Shown piece by piece: positions 27,262 to 35,005 of a stretch of DNA of 64,000 nucleotides. Source of the DNA: Planctomycetes bacterium MalM25 (GTDB lineage: Bacteria; Planctomycetota; Planctomycetia; Pirellulales; Lacipirellulaceae); the NCBI GenBank assembly GCA_007745835.1, contig CP036424.1, positions 1,511,001 through 1,575,000 of the forward strand. Direction: 5' to 3'. Below the pieces are notes generated by a model, which did no database searches, had not been told where the DNA came from, and was given only the letters and a program-made list of their open reading frames with translations. Each line of letters opens with the position of its first letter. Within the stretch, counting starts at the first letter, position 1. The position numbers and the translations under genes were made by a program.

Positions 27262-27708
27262 ATGCTCGTTCGCAAGGTCCGATCAACGAAGCGGAAGACG
27301 CGGCGCCCGCGTCGGTCGGAGGACCGACGCGGGGCGGCGACCGTCGAATTCGCGCTGACTTCGTTCATCGTCTTCTTCCTGTTCATGACGATGATCGAGT
27401 TCGCGCGGTTCCACATCGTGCGGCATTCGATGGACCAGGCGGTCTACATGGGCGCCCGGGTCGGCATCGTCCCGGGCGCGACCGCCAACGAGGTCGATCA
27501 GACCGTGCGTGACCGACTCACCCTGGCGGGCATCAGCGACGCGACGATCTCGATCTCCCCCGCGGTCATCACCGACGCCACCACCTCGGTGACCGTCAAC
27601 GCCACGGCGCCCTTCGGCCAGAACAGCTGGGCGACGCCCAAGTTCTTCGGCGGGGTGAACGTCGTCGCGGAAATCACGCTCGACCACGAGAACATCGTGT
27701 TCCAGTAA
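27262..27708 (+). CDS. TadE-like minor pilin, second copy
   Basis: This 148-residue protein has a basic leader (MLVRKVRSTKRKTRRPRR) and then DRRGAATVEFALTSFIVFFLFMTMIEFAR, a classic TadE hydrophobic helix with Glu at +5. A C-terminal domain ends in AEITLDHENIVFQ. It differs from the first TadE-like protein, so the pair could form a heteromer. It begins 3 bases after the TadG-like gene. No tadA, tadB, tadC, rcpA or prepilin peptidase gene is in the window. Confidence 0.87.
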   Translation: MLVRKVRSTKRKTRRPRRSEDRRGAATVEFALTSFIVFFLFMTMIEFARFHIVRHSMDQAVYMGARVGIVPGATANEVDQTVRDRLTLAGISDATISISPAVITDATTSVTVNATAPFGQNSWATPKFFGGVNVVAEITLDHENIVFQ

Positions 27709-27762
27709 GCGTGTTCTTCTCAACCTCCCCGGCCCTCCCCATCGAGAGGAGGGAGACCTCAG

Positions 27763-28143
27763 TTATCCTTCCGCAAGCGCGTACGCGGTGGCGTGGCTGC
27801 GGCAGTGGCTGATCGAGAGGTGGATCCGTTCGATCCCCGAGCGCTCGAGCACCTCACGGGCGCCGCCGTAGAGCTTGATCACGGGTCCGCCGGCGGGCGT
27901 GTTGCGGACCTCGAGATCACGCCACGAGACGCCCCGCACGAGGCCGGTGCCCAACGCCTTGAGCACGGCTTCCTTGGCGGCCCACCGACCCGCGTAGTGC
28001 TGGGTCGCCGCTTTGCGACTGGCGCAGTACTCGATCTCGTGCTCGGTGTAGACGCGGCCGATGAACAGCTCGCCGTGCCGCTCGATCATCTGCGCGATCC
28101 GCAGGACCTCGATGATGTCGGTACCGACGCCGAGAACGGCCAT
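27763..28143 (-). CDS. acpS: Holo-[acyl-carrier-protein] synthase
   Basis: This 126-residue enzyme transfers 4'-phosphopantetheine from CoA to acyl carrier protein. The AcpS motif GVGTDIIEVLRI (Mg-binding Asp) opens the protein. The second motif GRWAAKEAVLKALGTG contains the catalytic Glu and Lys, and the end HLSISHCRSHATAYALA is typical. The length is normal for the trimeric family. It converges with the tad-like cluster. A repeat element lies between its start and the metC-like gene that precedes it on the same strand. Confidence 0.96.
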   Translation of the reverse strand: MAVLGVGTDIIEVLRIAQMIERHGELFIGRVYTEHEIEYCASRKAATQHYAGRWAAKEAVLKALGTGLVRGVSWRDLEVRNTPAGGPVIKLYGGAREVLERSGIERIHLSISHCRSHATAYALAEG

Positions 28144-28226
28144 GGAAGTGGGCAGAGGGCAGCAGGCAGAGGGCAGTATTCGATCTCTACTCTAACAAGC
28201 CCGACGCTTACTTGCTTATTGGGGAG

Positions 28227-28349
28227 CCCCGGTTCTTGAACCGGGGTGGCGCAGCCACAGGAGGTTGCTAATCGAGGCGGTCCCCAAAGGGAGAACCCTT
28301 TCCAAGGACCTCTTGTCGCCTCGCGGCGACCCAGGTTCGAGAACCTGGG
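28227..28349. repeat. Hairpin-pair repeat element
   Basis: Two perfect 20-base palindromes with 9-bp arms bound this stretch: CCCCGGTTC/GAACCGGGG at 28227-28246 and CCCAGGTTC/GAACCTGGG at 28330-28349. A smaller GTGGC-GCA-GCCAC hairpin adjoins the first. Both share the core GGTTC-2nt-GAACC. The layout resembles a BIME, two REP hairpins around a linker, between acpS and the metC-like gene. Confidence 0.7.
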
Positions 28350-28363
28350 CTACCCTGAGGTTC

Positions 28364-29593
28364 TCAAGCTTCCAGCGCCTGCTTCAGGTCGGCGATCAGG
28401 TCTTCGGAGTCCTCGATGCCGCAGGCCAGGCGGATCATGTTGTCGGGGATGCCGAACGCCTTGCGTTCTTCGGGCGTGCGTTGGTAGTAGCTCATCACCA
28501 GCGGCTGCTCGATGAGCGTTTCGACGCCACCGAGGCTCGGGGCGATGCGGCAGATCTTCGTCCGATCGACCACGTCGGCCGTCTGCCGCCAATCGGCGTC
28601 CTTTACCAGGAAGGTGACCAGGCCGCCGTGCCCCTGCATGTACTTCTTCGCTTGCGGGTGGTCGCGGTGAGAGTAGAGGCCGGGGTAGTAGACCTTCTCG
28701 ACACGCTGGTGGGCGTCGAGGAAGCGGGCCACGGCCAGGCCGTTCTCGTTGTGCCGCTGCATCCGCAGCTCGAAGGTCTTCAGGCCGCGGAGCAGCAAGT
28801 AGATGCTGTGCGGCTGATTGATCGAGCCCATCACGCCCCGCAGGTCACGCACGGGGGCGAGCTTCTCCTCGCTGCCGGCGATCGAGCCGGCCAGCAGGTC
28901 GTTGTGCCCGCCCAGGTACTTCGTGCAGCTGTGCAGCACGTAGTCGACGCCCGCGTCGATCGGCCGCAGGTTGTACGGCGTGGCGAGGGTGGCGTCGATC
29001 AGCGTCTCGACGTTCTTCTCCCGCGCGATCGCGACGAACTTGTCGAGGTCGATGCAGCTCTGGTGCGGGTTCGTGGGCGACTCGCTGATGAGCAGCTTCG
29101 TGCGCGGCGTGATCGCGTCGCGGATGGCGTCGTAGTCGCCGGTCTTGACCGTGATGGTCTCGACGCCGAAGCGGCTCATGTACTCTTTGCAGAACTGGCG
29201 GCTGCGGTGGTAGCACTCGTCGGTGAAGACGACGTTGTCGCCCGACTCGAGCTTCGCCATGAGCACGCCGACCAACGCGGCCATGCCGCTGGCGAACAGG
29301 ACGGCCGACTCGGCGCCGTCGAGCGCGGCGAGCTTCGCCTCGGCGACCTTCTCGCCCGGGTTGCCGTAGCGGCCGTACTCCTCGCGGAGCTGGCCCTCCT
29401 CGATGAAGTCGATGATCGACTGCGTGTCGGGGAACGTGTAGGTCGACGCGCAGAAGATCGGGTCGGTGATCGCGTCGCCCGGCTTCTGCCGCGCCTCGCC
29501 CGCGTGGACCGCCAGCGTGCTCGCCGGGCGGGGCGGGAGGTCGCTGATCACGTCGTCGAACGATTCGGGGGTGGTCGGGAGTTCGGTGGCCAT
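28364..29593 (-). CDS. Cystathionine gamma-synthase/gamma-lyase-type PLP enzyme
   Basis: This 409-residue enzyme of the Cys/Met-metabolism PLP family acts in transsulfuration. It shows EEYGRYGNPGEKVAEAKLAALDGAESAVLFASGMAA, the PLP-phosphate and ring-stacking region, D200 in LIDATLATPY, and the Schiff-base lysine K225 in HSCTKYLGGHND. The family includes MetB, MetC-like lyases, MetZ and CGL, and sequence reading alone cannot separate them. I chose the ATG at 29593 because the match to the family starts shortly after it. A frame running to 30055 extends through non-conserved sequence. No SAM riboswitch is recognisable upstream. The enzyme is cytosolic. Confidence 0.9.
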   Translation of the reverse strand: MATELPTTPESFDDVISDLPPRPASTLAVHAGEARQKPGDAITDPIFCASTYTFPDTQSIIDFIEEGQLREEYGRYGNPGEKVAEAKLAALDGAESAVLFASGMAALVGVLMAKLESGDNVVFTDECYHRSRQFCKEYMSRFGVETITVKTGDYDAIRDAITPRTKLLISESPTNPHQSCIDLDKFVAIAREKNVETLIDATLATPYNLRPIDAGVDYVLHSCTKYLGGHNDLLAGSIAGSEEKLAPVRDLRGVMGSINQPHSIYLLLRGLKTFELRMQRHNENGLAVARFLDAHQRVEKVYYPGLYSHRDHPQAKKYMQGHGGLVTFLVKDADWRQTADVVDRTKICRIAPSLGGVETLIEQPLVMSYYQRTPEERKAFGIPDNMIRLACGIEDSEDLIADLKQALEA

Positions 29594-30078
29594 CGGTCTT
29601 GGTCGTCCAGCAGCGGGAGCCGCCCGGGCGATCGTGCGAAACAGCGCACAAAAAAACCGCCGGCGGCACAGGATTCCGCGGCGGGCAGGCAGGTCGATGA
29701 CGACTAAAGATCGCAAAATCGCGGATCCGCGCCCCTCAAAAAAAGAGACGGCACAAGAGAGCGACACGAGGTCGTTCCATGCGATCCGCGATGGCTCTTT
29801 AGCAGCACGGCTGCAAGCGGCCACAAATCCCGTACTAGAGACAGTAGCAATCGAGTGACCCGCGGGCAAGACGCCGGCCCGGCGAGCGAACCGATTGGTG
29901 AGGCCCCAGCTCCGGTTCGCCGGACCGGGAATCCGGGGAAATCGGCGTATTTCGCGACGCCTGGCGCGACTTTGCGGGGTTTCATCGGCTGGGGGCCTGC
30001 GCTCCCTGCGCAACCGGACTGCGCCGACTACGATAGAAGATCCCCCTCGCGGCACACGAACGCCCCTCTCCGCCCGCC
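29594..30078. other. Divergent intergenic region
   Basis: This 485-base gap between the divergent metC-like and secretin-N genes holds both promoters. An 8-bp inverted repeat is visible (GCGAACCG at 29886-29893 and CGGTTCGC at 29913-29920). I looked for a SAM or other riboswitch upstream of the metC-like gene and found no recognisable core. A-rich runs occur around 29648-29656 and 29738-29746. No gene is supported. Confidence 0.4.
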
Positions 30079-32979
30079 ATGCCCCGCCCCCTCCGCCACC
30101 TGCTGCTGATCGCCGCCTTGATGCTCGGCCCCGCGCCCGTTGTCCACGCGGCCGAATCGGAGATGGTCGGTCTGTTGGCGGTCGCGATCGAACCCGAGGT
30201 CGCCACGCAGTTGGTGCTCTCCGAGGAGCAACTCGCCCAGCTGACCGACTTGGCCGATCAGCGTGAGCTGAAGGGCTTCTCGCGGGCGATGAAGCTCTCG
30301 AAGCTGCCGCGCGAGGAGCGGATCGCCCAGTTCGCCGATTTTCGAGCCGAGAGCGAGAAGCTCGCGATGGCGATCCTCACCGAGGAGCAGGCCGCCAAGC
30401 TCCGCGAGATCGCCGCCGAGAGCGAGGACCCCGCGCTAAAGCCTTCGGAAGAAGCCGCGGAGAGCGCCGAGAACACGGAGGAAGCGAAAGAGGAGCCTGC
30501 CGAATCAAAGCCAGCGCCAAAGGCGGAGTCCCCTAGCGCGCGAGCAGTAACCCCGACCGAGCCGGTCGGGGACGTCTCTTCACCAGAAACTGCTCCTGTC
30601 GTTTCGGGTTCACGCAACAGCCCCGGCAAGCTCTCCTTCAACTTCCAGCAGCAACCGTGGGGCGACGTCCTCCGTTGGTTCTCCGAGAAGGCCGACCTGT
30701 CGCTCGTGATCGACACGGCGCCTCCCGGCACGCTGAACTACCGTGATGACCGCCTCTACACACCCGCCGAAGCGCTCGACGTGCTCAATGGCGTGCTCCT
30801 CACTAAGGGGTACACGCTCGTTAGGAAGGAACGCATGCTCCTGGTCATCGACCTGGAGCAGGACGTCATCCCGCCGAACATGGTGACCGACGTGCCGGTC
30901 GATCGGCTCGACCAGCGGGGCGAGTACGAGATCGTCCGCGTGCTGATCGAGTTGGGCGACGCCGATCCGGCGTCGGCGGCCGATTCTTTGCTCCGTTTGG
31001 CCGGACCGCAGGGCGCGGTCGTCGTGCTGCCCGAAGCCCGCATGCTGCAGGTCACCGAGACCGCCGGCCGGATCCGGACGATGCTCGCCGTGATCGAAGC
31101 GATGCGCCGCGCCGCCCAGCCCACGGACGCCGAGGAGGCGGAGCTCCGCTCGTACCCGACCGGCGGGGCGGACCCGGCGACGACGCTCGCCGTGCTGCAG
31201 ACGCTGCTCGACGGCTCGCCGACCGCCCGGCTGGCGACCGACGAGGCGACCGGCAGCCTCATTGCGCTCGCCACCCCCGCCGAGCACCGGGCGATCGAGC
31301 AGGCGCTGGGCAAGCTCACGACCGACGGTCGCCGGGTCGAGTTGATCCCGGTCGTCGAGGTCGATCCGCTGGTGGCGGCGACGCTCGTCACGCGGCTGTT
31401 CGACCCCGCCGGCGAGGGCGACGACAAGAAACGCGACCCGAACGCCCCGGTCGTCGAGGCCGACCCGTACACCGATTCGCTCCTGGTGCGTGGCACGTCG
31501 GCCCAGGTCGAACAGATCCGCCAGCTCGTTTCGCAGCTCGACACGCCCGACCCCGCCCTCGCGCCGGGGGCCGGCGGCACGATCCGCACCCTGCCGGTCA
31601 CCGACGCCGAACTCCGCCAGGCGCTCGAGCAGATCGAGACGCTCTGGCCGACGCTCCGTGGCAACCCGCTGCGGATGGCGACCCCGGGCGGCGAGATCCC
31701 TAGCTTCCGGCCCGGCGCCGATGTCGAACGCCAGCAGCAGCGGGGCGAGGACCCGCTCGACCTGCTGTACGAGGACGAACTACCGCCACCCGGTCGGACG
31801 ACCGAGGCGACGCGCCGTTCGCCCTTCCGCTTCGCGAACCAGACCGAAGAGTCCGAAGGGGATGGCCCCGACCCGATCTACATCACCCCCGGCGCCGGGA
31901 CGACCGTCATCGCCAGCCGCGACGTCGAAGCGCTTGACGACCTCGAGAACCTTCTCGCCACGGTCCTGCAGACCAGCACGGGCGGGGGACGGCAGTACGC
32001 GGTCTTCTACCTCAAGTTCGCCGACGCCTCGACCGCGGCGGCGCTGCTGAACAGCATCTTCGGGGGCGACTCGGGCGGCGGTGGTGGTCTGATGGGCGAC
32101 CTGGCCGGCGCCGCGGTCGGTGGTGGCGCAGGGGGTGACCTGCTGGGCGACCTGCTCGGCATGGGAGGGGGCGCCGAGAGCGTCGGATTCGACTCGGTGT
32201 CGGTCGATGTGGTCCCCGACCTGCGGCTCAACGCGCTGTACGTCTACGCCTCGCCGACGGATCAGCTGGTGGTGAACAAGCTGCTGCGGGTCATCGACCA
32301 GCCACGCGGCCCCGACCGGATCGAATCGACCGGCGTGGCCCGGCTGATCCGAGTGGAGAACACCAGCGCCAGCGACATCGCCGCCGTGGTGAGTGAGGTC
32401 TTCAAGGACCGGCTCGACGGCGGCTCGGGGGGCGGTCAACCGAGCCCGCAGGACTTCCTCCGCGCCATGCAGGGGGGCGGCAACACCGCCGAGGACCAGG
32501 AGCCCGAGAAGATGACCCTCGGCATCGACGAGCGGAGCAACTCGCTCGTCGTCCGCTCCTCCGAGCCCCTGTTCGAGCAGGTGAAGGCGTTGGTCGAGGA
32601 CCTCGACCGGGCGGGCGTCGAGCGGCCCGTGTCGACACGCGTCGTCTCGCTACGCAACACCAGCAGCAACGCGCTGCGGGAGACGCTCGTCTCGCTCTTG
32701 GGCGAGAAGGCCGAGATCGGGGCGGCGACCGGCGAGGCCGCTTCACAGAACCCAGCGGCCGGCGGGGGGGCTTCGAAGCCTGGCGAAGACAAAAAGCAAG
32801 AAGCCGCCCGCAACGCCGAACGCCAGCAACGCGAGATGCAGCAGGGCATGGAGCGCTTGCAGCAGTTCCGTCGAATGCTCGAGCGCGGCCGCGGTCAGGG
32901 GGGACCGGGTGGCGGACGCGGCGGGCGAGGCGGCGGCCCACGCGGTGGCGGTGGCCCGGGTGGCGGACGCGGGCGCTGA
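30079..32979 (+). CDS. Exported protein of tandem secretin-N domains, no barrel
   Basis: This 966-residue protein has a signal peptide (MPRPLRHLLLIAALMLGPAPVVHA), a charged helical region (about 25-170), and then an N0/STN-like domain (about 185-250, 'LSFNFQQQPWGDVLRWFSEKADLSLVID'). It continues with a series of secretin short domains, recognisable by 'pl.na.A..la..l..lf' helices and 'vv.D.rtNsLlv.gt..q...i..li..lD' strands near residues 270-330, 345-415, 420-495, 635-745, 750-840 and 845-900. The amphipathic secretin barrel that normally follows is missing. The protein ends in Gly/Arg-rich repeats (GGRGGRGGG type). Such proteins are common in planctomycetes. A periplasmic scaffold or gate partner is inferred. 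Confidence 0.8.
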   Translation: MPRPLRHLLLIAALMLGPAPVVHAAESEMVGLLAVAIEPEVATQLVLSEEQLAQLTDLADQRELKGFSRAMKLSKLPREERIAQFADFRAESEKLAMAILTEEQAAKLREIAAESEDPALKPSEEAAESAENTEEAKEEPAESKPAPKAESPSARAVTPTEPVGDVSSPETAPVVSGSRNSPGKLSFNFQQQPWGDVLRWFSEKADLSLVIDTAPPGTLNYRDDRLYTPAEALDVLNGVLLTKGYTLVRKERMLLVIDLEQDVIPPNMVTDVPVDRLDQRGEYEIVRVLIELGDADPASAADSLLRLAGPQGAVVVLPEARMLQVTETAGRIRTMLAVIEAMRRAAQPTDAEEAELRSYPTGGADPATTLAVLQTLLDGSPTARLATDEATGSLIALATPAEHRAIEQALGKLTTDGRRVELIPVVEVDPLVAATLVTRLFDPAGEGDDKKRDPNAPVVEADPYTDSLLVRGTSAQVEQIRQLVSQLDTPDPALAPGAGGTIRTLPVTDAELRQALEQIETLWPTLRGNPLRMATPGGEIPSFRPGADVERQQQRGEDPLDLLYEDELPPPGRTTEATRRSPFRFANQTEESEGDGPDPIYITPGAGTTVIASRDVEALDDLENLLATVLQTSTGGGRQYAVFYLKFADASTAAALLNSIFGGDSGGGGGLMGDLAGAAVGGGAGGDLLGDLLGMGGGAESVGFDSVSVDVVPDLRLNALYVYASPTDQLVVNKLLRVIDQPRGPDRIESTGVARLIRVENTSASDIAAVVSEVFKDRLDGGSGGGQPSPQDFLRAMQGGGNTAEDQEPEKMTLGIDERSNSLVVRSSEPLFEQVKALVEDLDRAGVERPVSTRVVSLRNTSSNALRETLVSLLGEKAEIGAATGEAASQNPAAGGGASKPGEDKKQEAARNAERQQREMQQGMERLQQFRRMLERGRGQGGPGGGRGGRGGGPRGGGGPGGGRGR

Positions 32980-32981
32980 GG

Positions 32982-33584
32982 TCAGCGTTTCGAAGCCGCT
33001 TCGTCGGGCGTGATCAGCCCGTCGTCGTTCTTGTCGAGCCCGACAAACCGCCGGGCGGTCGAGTCGGTCCAACGCCGGCTGTACTCGTGCATCGAGACCT
33101 GGCCATCGCCGTTGCGGTCCTTGTCGGTGAACCAGCCGGGCAGCCCCTCGGGGAGTTTTTCCTGGGCGGTGATCAAGCGGTAAGACCGCCGGTCGCCGCT
33201 GGCGACATTGCTGCGTGTGGCCAAGTCTTCGCGTCGCTTCATCGAGACGCGGGCGACCAGCTCATCGAAGGTGATCCGCTTGTCGCCGTTGTAATCGGCC
33301 TTCTCGGCGTTCTTGATAGCGTCCCATTCGTCGCCCTCAAGCACCCGATTCCCGTTGGCGTCGTGCCGCTTCATCATCCCTTGTGCGTACGACTTATCAA
33401 CACTGGTCGCCCGTTGAGGGCGTGAAGCCCGCTCGCCACGCGGGCCCGTGAAGCCCTGCGAATCGGCCGGCTTGCTCTTCCCAGCCTTGAAGCTCAGGCG
33501 AGCCTTCTCCGCCGCCCGGCCTACGAGGGGCGTGGCGAGCAGGCAGGCGAGCAGCAGGGCGGCGGTTCGCGTCGGGGACGGCAT
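32982..33584 (-). CDS. Exported EF-hand protein
   Basis: This 200-residue protein has a signal peptide (MPSPTRTAALLLACLLATPLVGRAA) and at least four EF-hand loops: DANGNRVLEGDE, DYNGDKRITFDE, DRNGDGQVSMHE and DKNDDGLITPDE. They are arranged as two pairs, which suggests a Ca2+-binding periplasmic or surface protein. I place the start at the ATG at 33584 because the signal peptide begins there; the same frame stays open to 34997, but only by antisense overlap with the CinA-like gene. It converges with the secretin-N gene (2-base gap) and is divergent from the CinA-like gene. Confidence 0.85.
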   Translation of the reverse strand: MPSPTRTAALLLACLLATPLVGRAAEKARLSFKAGKSKPADSQGFTGPRGERASRPQRATSVDKSYAQGMMKRHDANGNRVLEGDEWDAIKNAEKADYNGDKRITFDELVARVSMKRREDLATRSNVASGDRRSYRLITAQEKLPEGLPGWFTDKDRNGDGQVSMHEYSRRWTDSTARRFVGLDKNDDGLITPDEAASKR

Positions 33585-33665
33585 CGCGGGGGAGGGTGGG
33601 CGTTTGGGGCTCGGGAGCACTACCATTCTAACCACCGAGCCACCGCCAAGCCCCGCCGAATCTTG

Positions 33666-34886
33666 ATGAGCCAATCCCCCGAGACCCCGCCCCCCTCCTC
33701 GCCGCCCGTGGGCGAGGTGATCGCCATCGGCGACGAGCTGACCACCGGCCAGCGGCTCGATACGAACACCCAGTGGCTCGCCCAACGGCTCACCGAGGCG
33801 GGCGTCGATGTCCGCTACCACACGACGGTCGCCGACGACCTGGAGGCGAACATCCGGGTCTTCCGCACCGCCGCCGAGCGGGCGGACTTGGTGGTCTCCA
33901 CCGGCGGGCTCGGCCCCACGGCCGACGACCTCACACGCGATGCGATGGCCGCCGCCGCGGGCGTCGGGCTGATCGACGTGCCCGAGCTGGCCCGCTGCAT
34001 CGAGGAGCGGTTCACCTCGCGAGGCCGCGAGATGCCCCCCCAGAACCTCCGCCAGGCGCAGCTGCCCGAGGGCGCCGCCGCGATCCCCAACCCGGGCGGC
34101 ACCGCGCCGGGCGTCGATCAGACCGTCGGCCGTTGCCGCCTGTTCGCGTTGCCCGGCGTGCCGGCCGAGATGCGCGAGATGTGGACCGCCACCGTCGCCC
34201 CCGCGATCGAATCCCTGCCGGGCGAGCGCCGCGTCGTGCGGCACGGGCTCGTGAAGTGCTTCGGCATCGGCGAGAGCCACGCCGAGTCGCTCGTCCCCGA
34301 GCTGATCGCTCGCGGTCGTGAACCGCTGGTCGGCATCACCGCGAGCCTGGCGACGATCACCTTTCGCGTCTCCGCGAGCGGCCCCGACGTGGCGGCCGCC
34401 TTCGCCGCCATGGAGCCAACCCTCGCCGAGATCCGCGAGAAGCTGGCCGACTATATCTTCGCCGAGCAACCGGGCGGTGAGCCGGAGATCGGTTTGGAAC
34501 GGGTCGTCGTCGACTTGCTCGCCGAACGCGGCGAACGCCTCGCGACCGGCGAGGGGATGACGCGTGGCTTGTTGGCGAGTTGGCTCGCCGAAGCGGATCG
34601 CGAGAATCAAGCAATCGCTTCCAGCCGCTGTGCGAACGATCCGACTCCGCCGGACGAACAAGCCTTGCGGCTCCTCGGCGATGCGGGGGCCGATTACGGC
34701 CTCGCCGTGGCCGGTTCGGAGCGGGAAGGCAAAGTAACCATCGCTTTGGCCGTCCCCGATGACTCGGGGCACGGCCGGGTTGTGTCGAAAGAGATCACGC
34801 TGATCGGTCACCCGTCGATCCATGCTCCACTGGTCGCGAAGCACGCGCTCAACTTGCTGCGACGATCCCTCTTGGGGATTGAGTAA
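33666..34886 (+). CDS. CinA-like protein (MoCF domain, altered C-terminal domain)
   Basis: This 406-residue protein has the CinA N-terminal MoCF/COG1058 domain (residues 15-180: VGEVIAIGDELTTGQRLDTNTQWLAQ, VSTGGLGPTADDLTRD, GVPAEMREMW). In CinA proteins this acts as an ADP-ribose pyrophosphatase-like or molybdopterin-binding fold. A middle domain and a C-terminal domain follow; in true PncC/CinA-C the last deamidates nicotinamide mononucleotide with a catalytic Ser in the AESCTGG motif. Here that motif reads ATGEGMTRGLL, with G297 in place of the Ser, so deamidase activity is unlikely. It lies 119 bases upstream of NAD synthetase, a plausible link to NAD metabolism. The start is the ATG at 33666. 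Confidence 0.88.
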   Translation: MSQSPETPPPSSPPVGEVIAIGDELTTGQRLDTNTQWLAQRLTEAGVDVRYHTTVADDLEANIRVFRTAAERADLVVSTGGLGPTADDLTRDAMAAAAGVGLIDVPELARCIEERFTSRGREMPPQNLRQAQLPEGAAAIPNPGGTAPGVDQTVGRCRLFALPGVPAEMREMWTATVAPAIESLPGERRVVRHGLVKCFGIGESHAESLVPELIARGREPLVGITASLATITFRVSASGPDVAAAFAAMEPTLAEIREKLADYIFAEQPGGEPEIGLERVVVDLLAERGERLATGEGMTRGLLASWLAEADRENQAIASSRCANDPTPPDEQALRLLGDAGADYGLAVAGSEREGKVTIALAVPDDSGHGRVVSKEITLIGHPSIHAPLVAKHALNLLRRSLLGIE

Positions 34887-35005
34887 AGCATCGGGGGGTC
34901 TTATTTGCGCCTTGGCGGCTTTACGTGAGGCCCTCCGACGACTGGCGTCGTCGGCTCGCCGTCCCCTCTGCTGTCTCGGCGACTCTGCGCGATACACTTC
35001 TAAAC

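Noticed and set aside
29594-30078. A possible SAM riboswitch upstream of the cystathionine gamma-synthase-like gene.
   Set aside because: I searched for recognisable SAM-I/II core elements and could not find one; only a weak 8-bp inverted repeat is present.
33585-34997. N-terminal extension of the EF-hand protein to 671 residues.
   Set aside because: The extension is antisense to the CinA-like gene, and a signal peptide begins at 33584.
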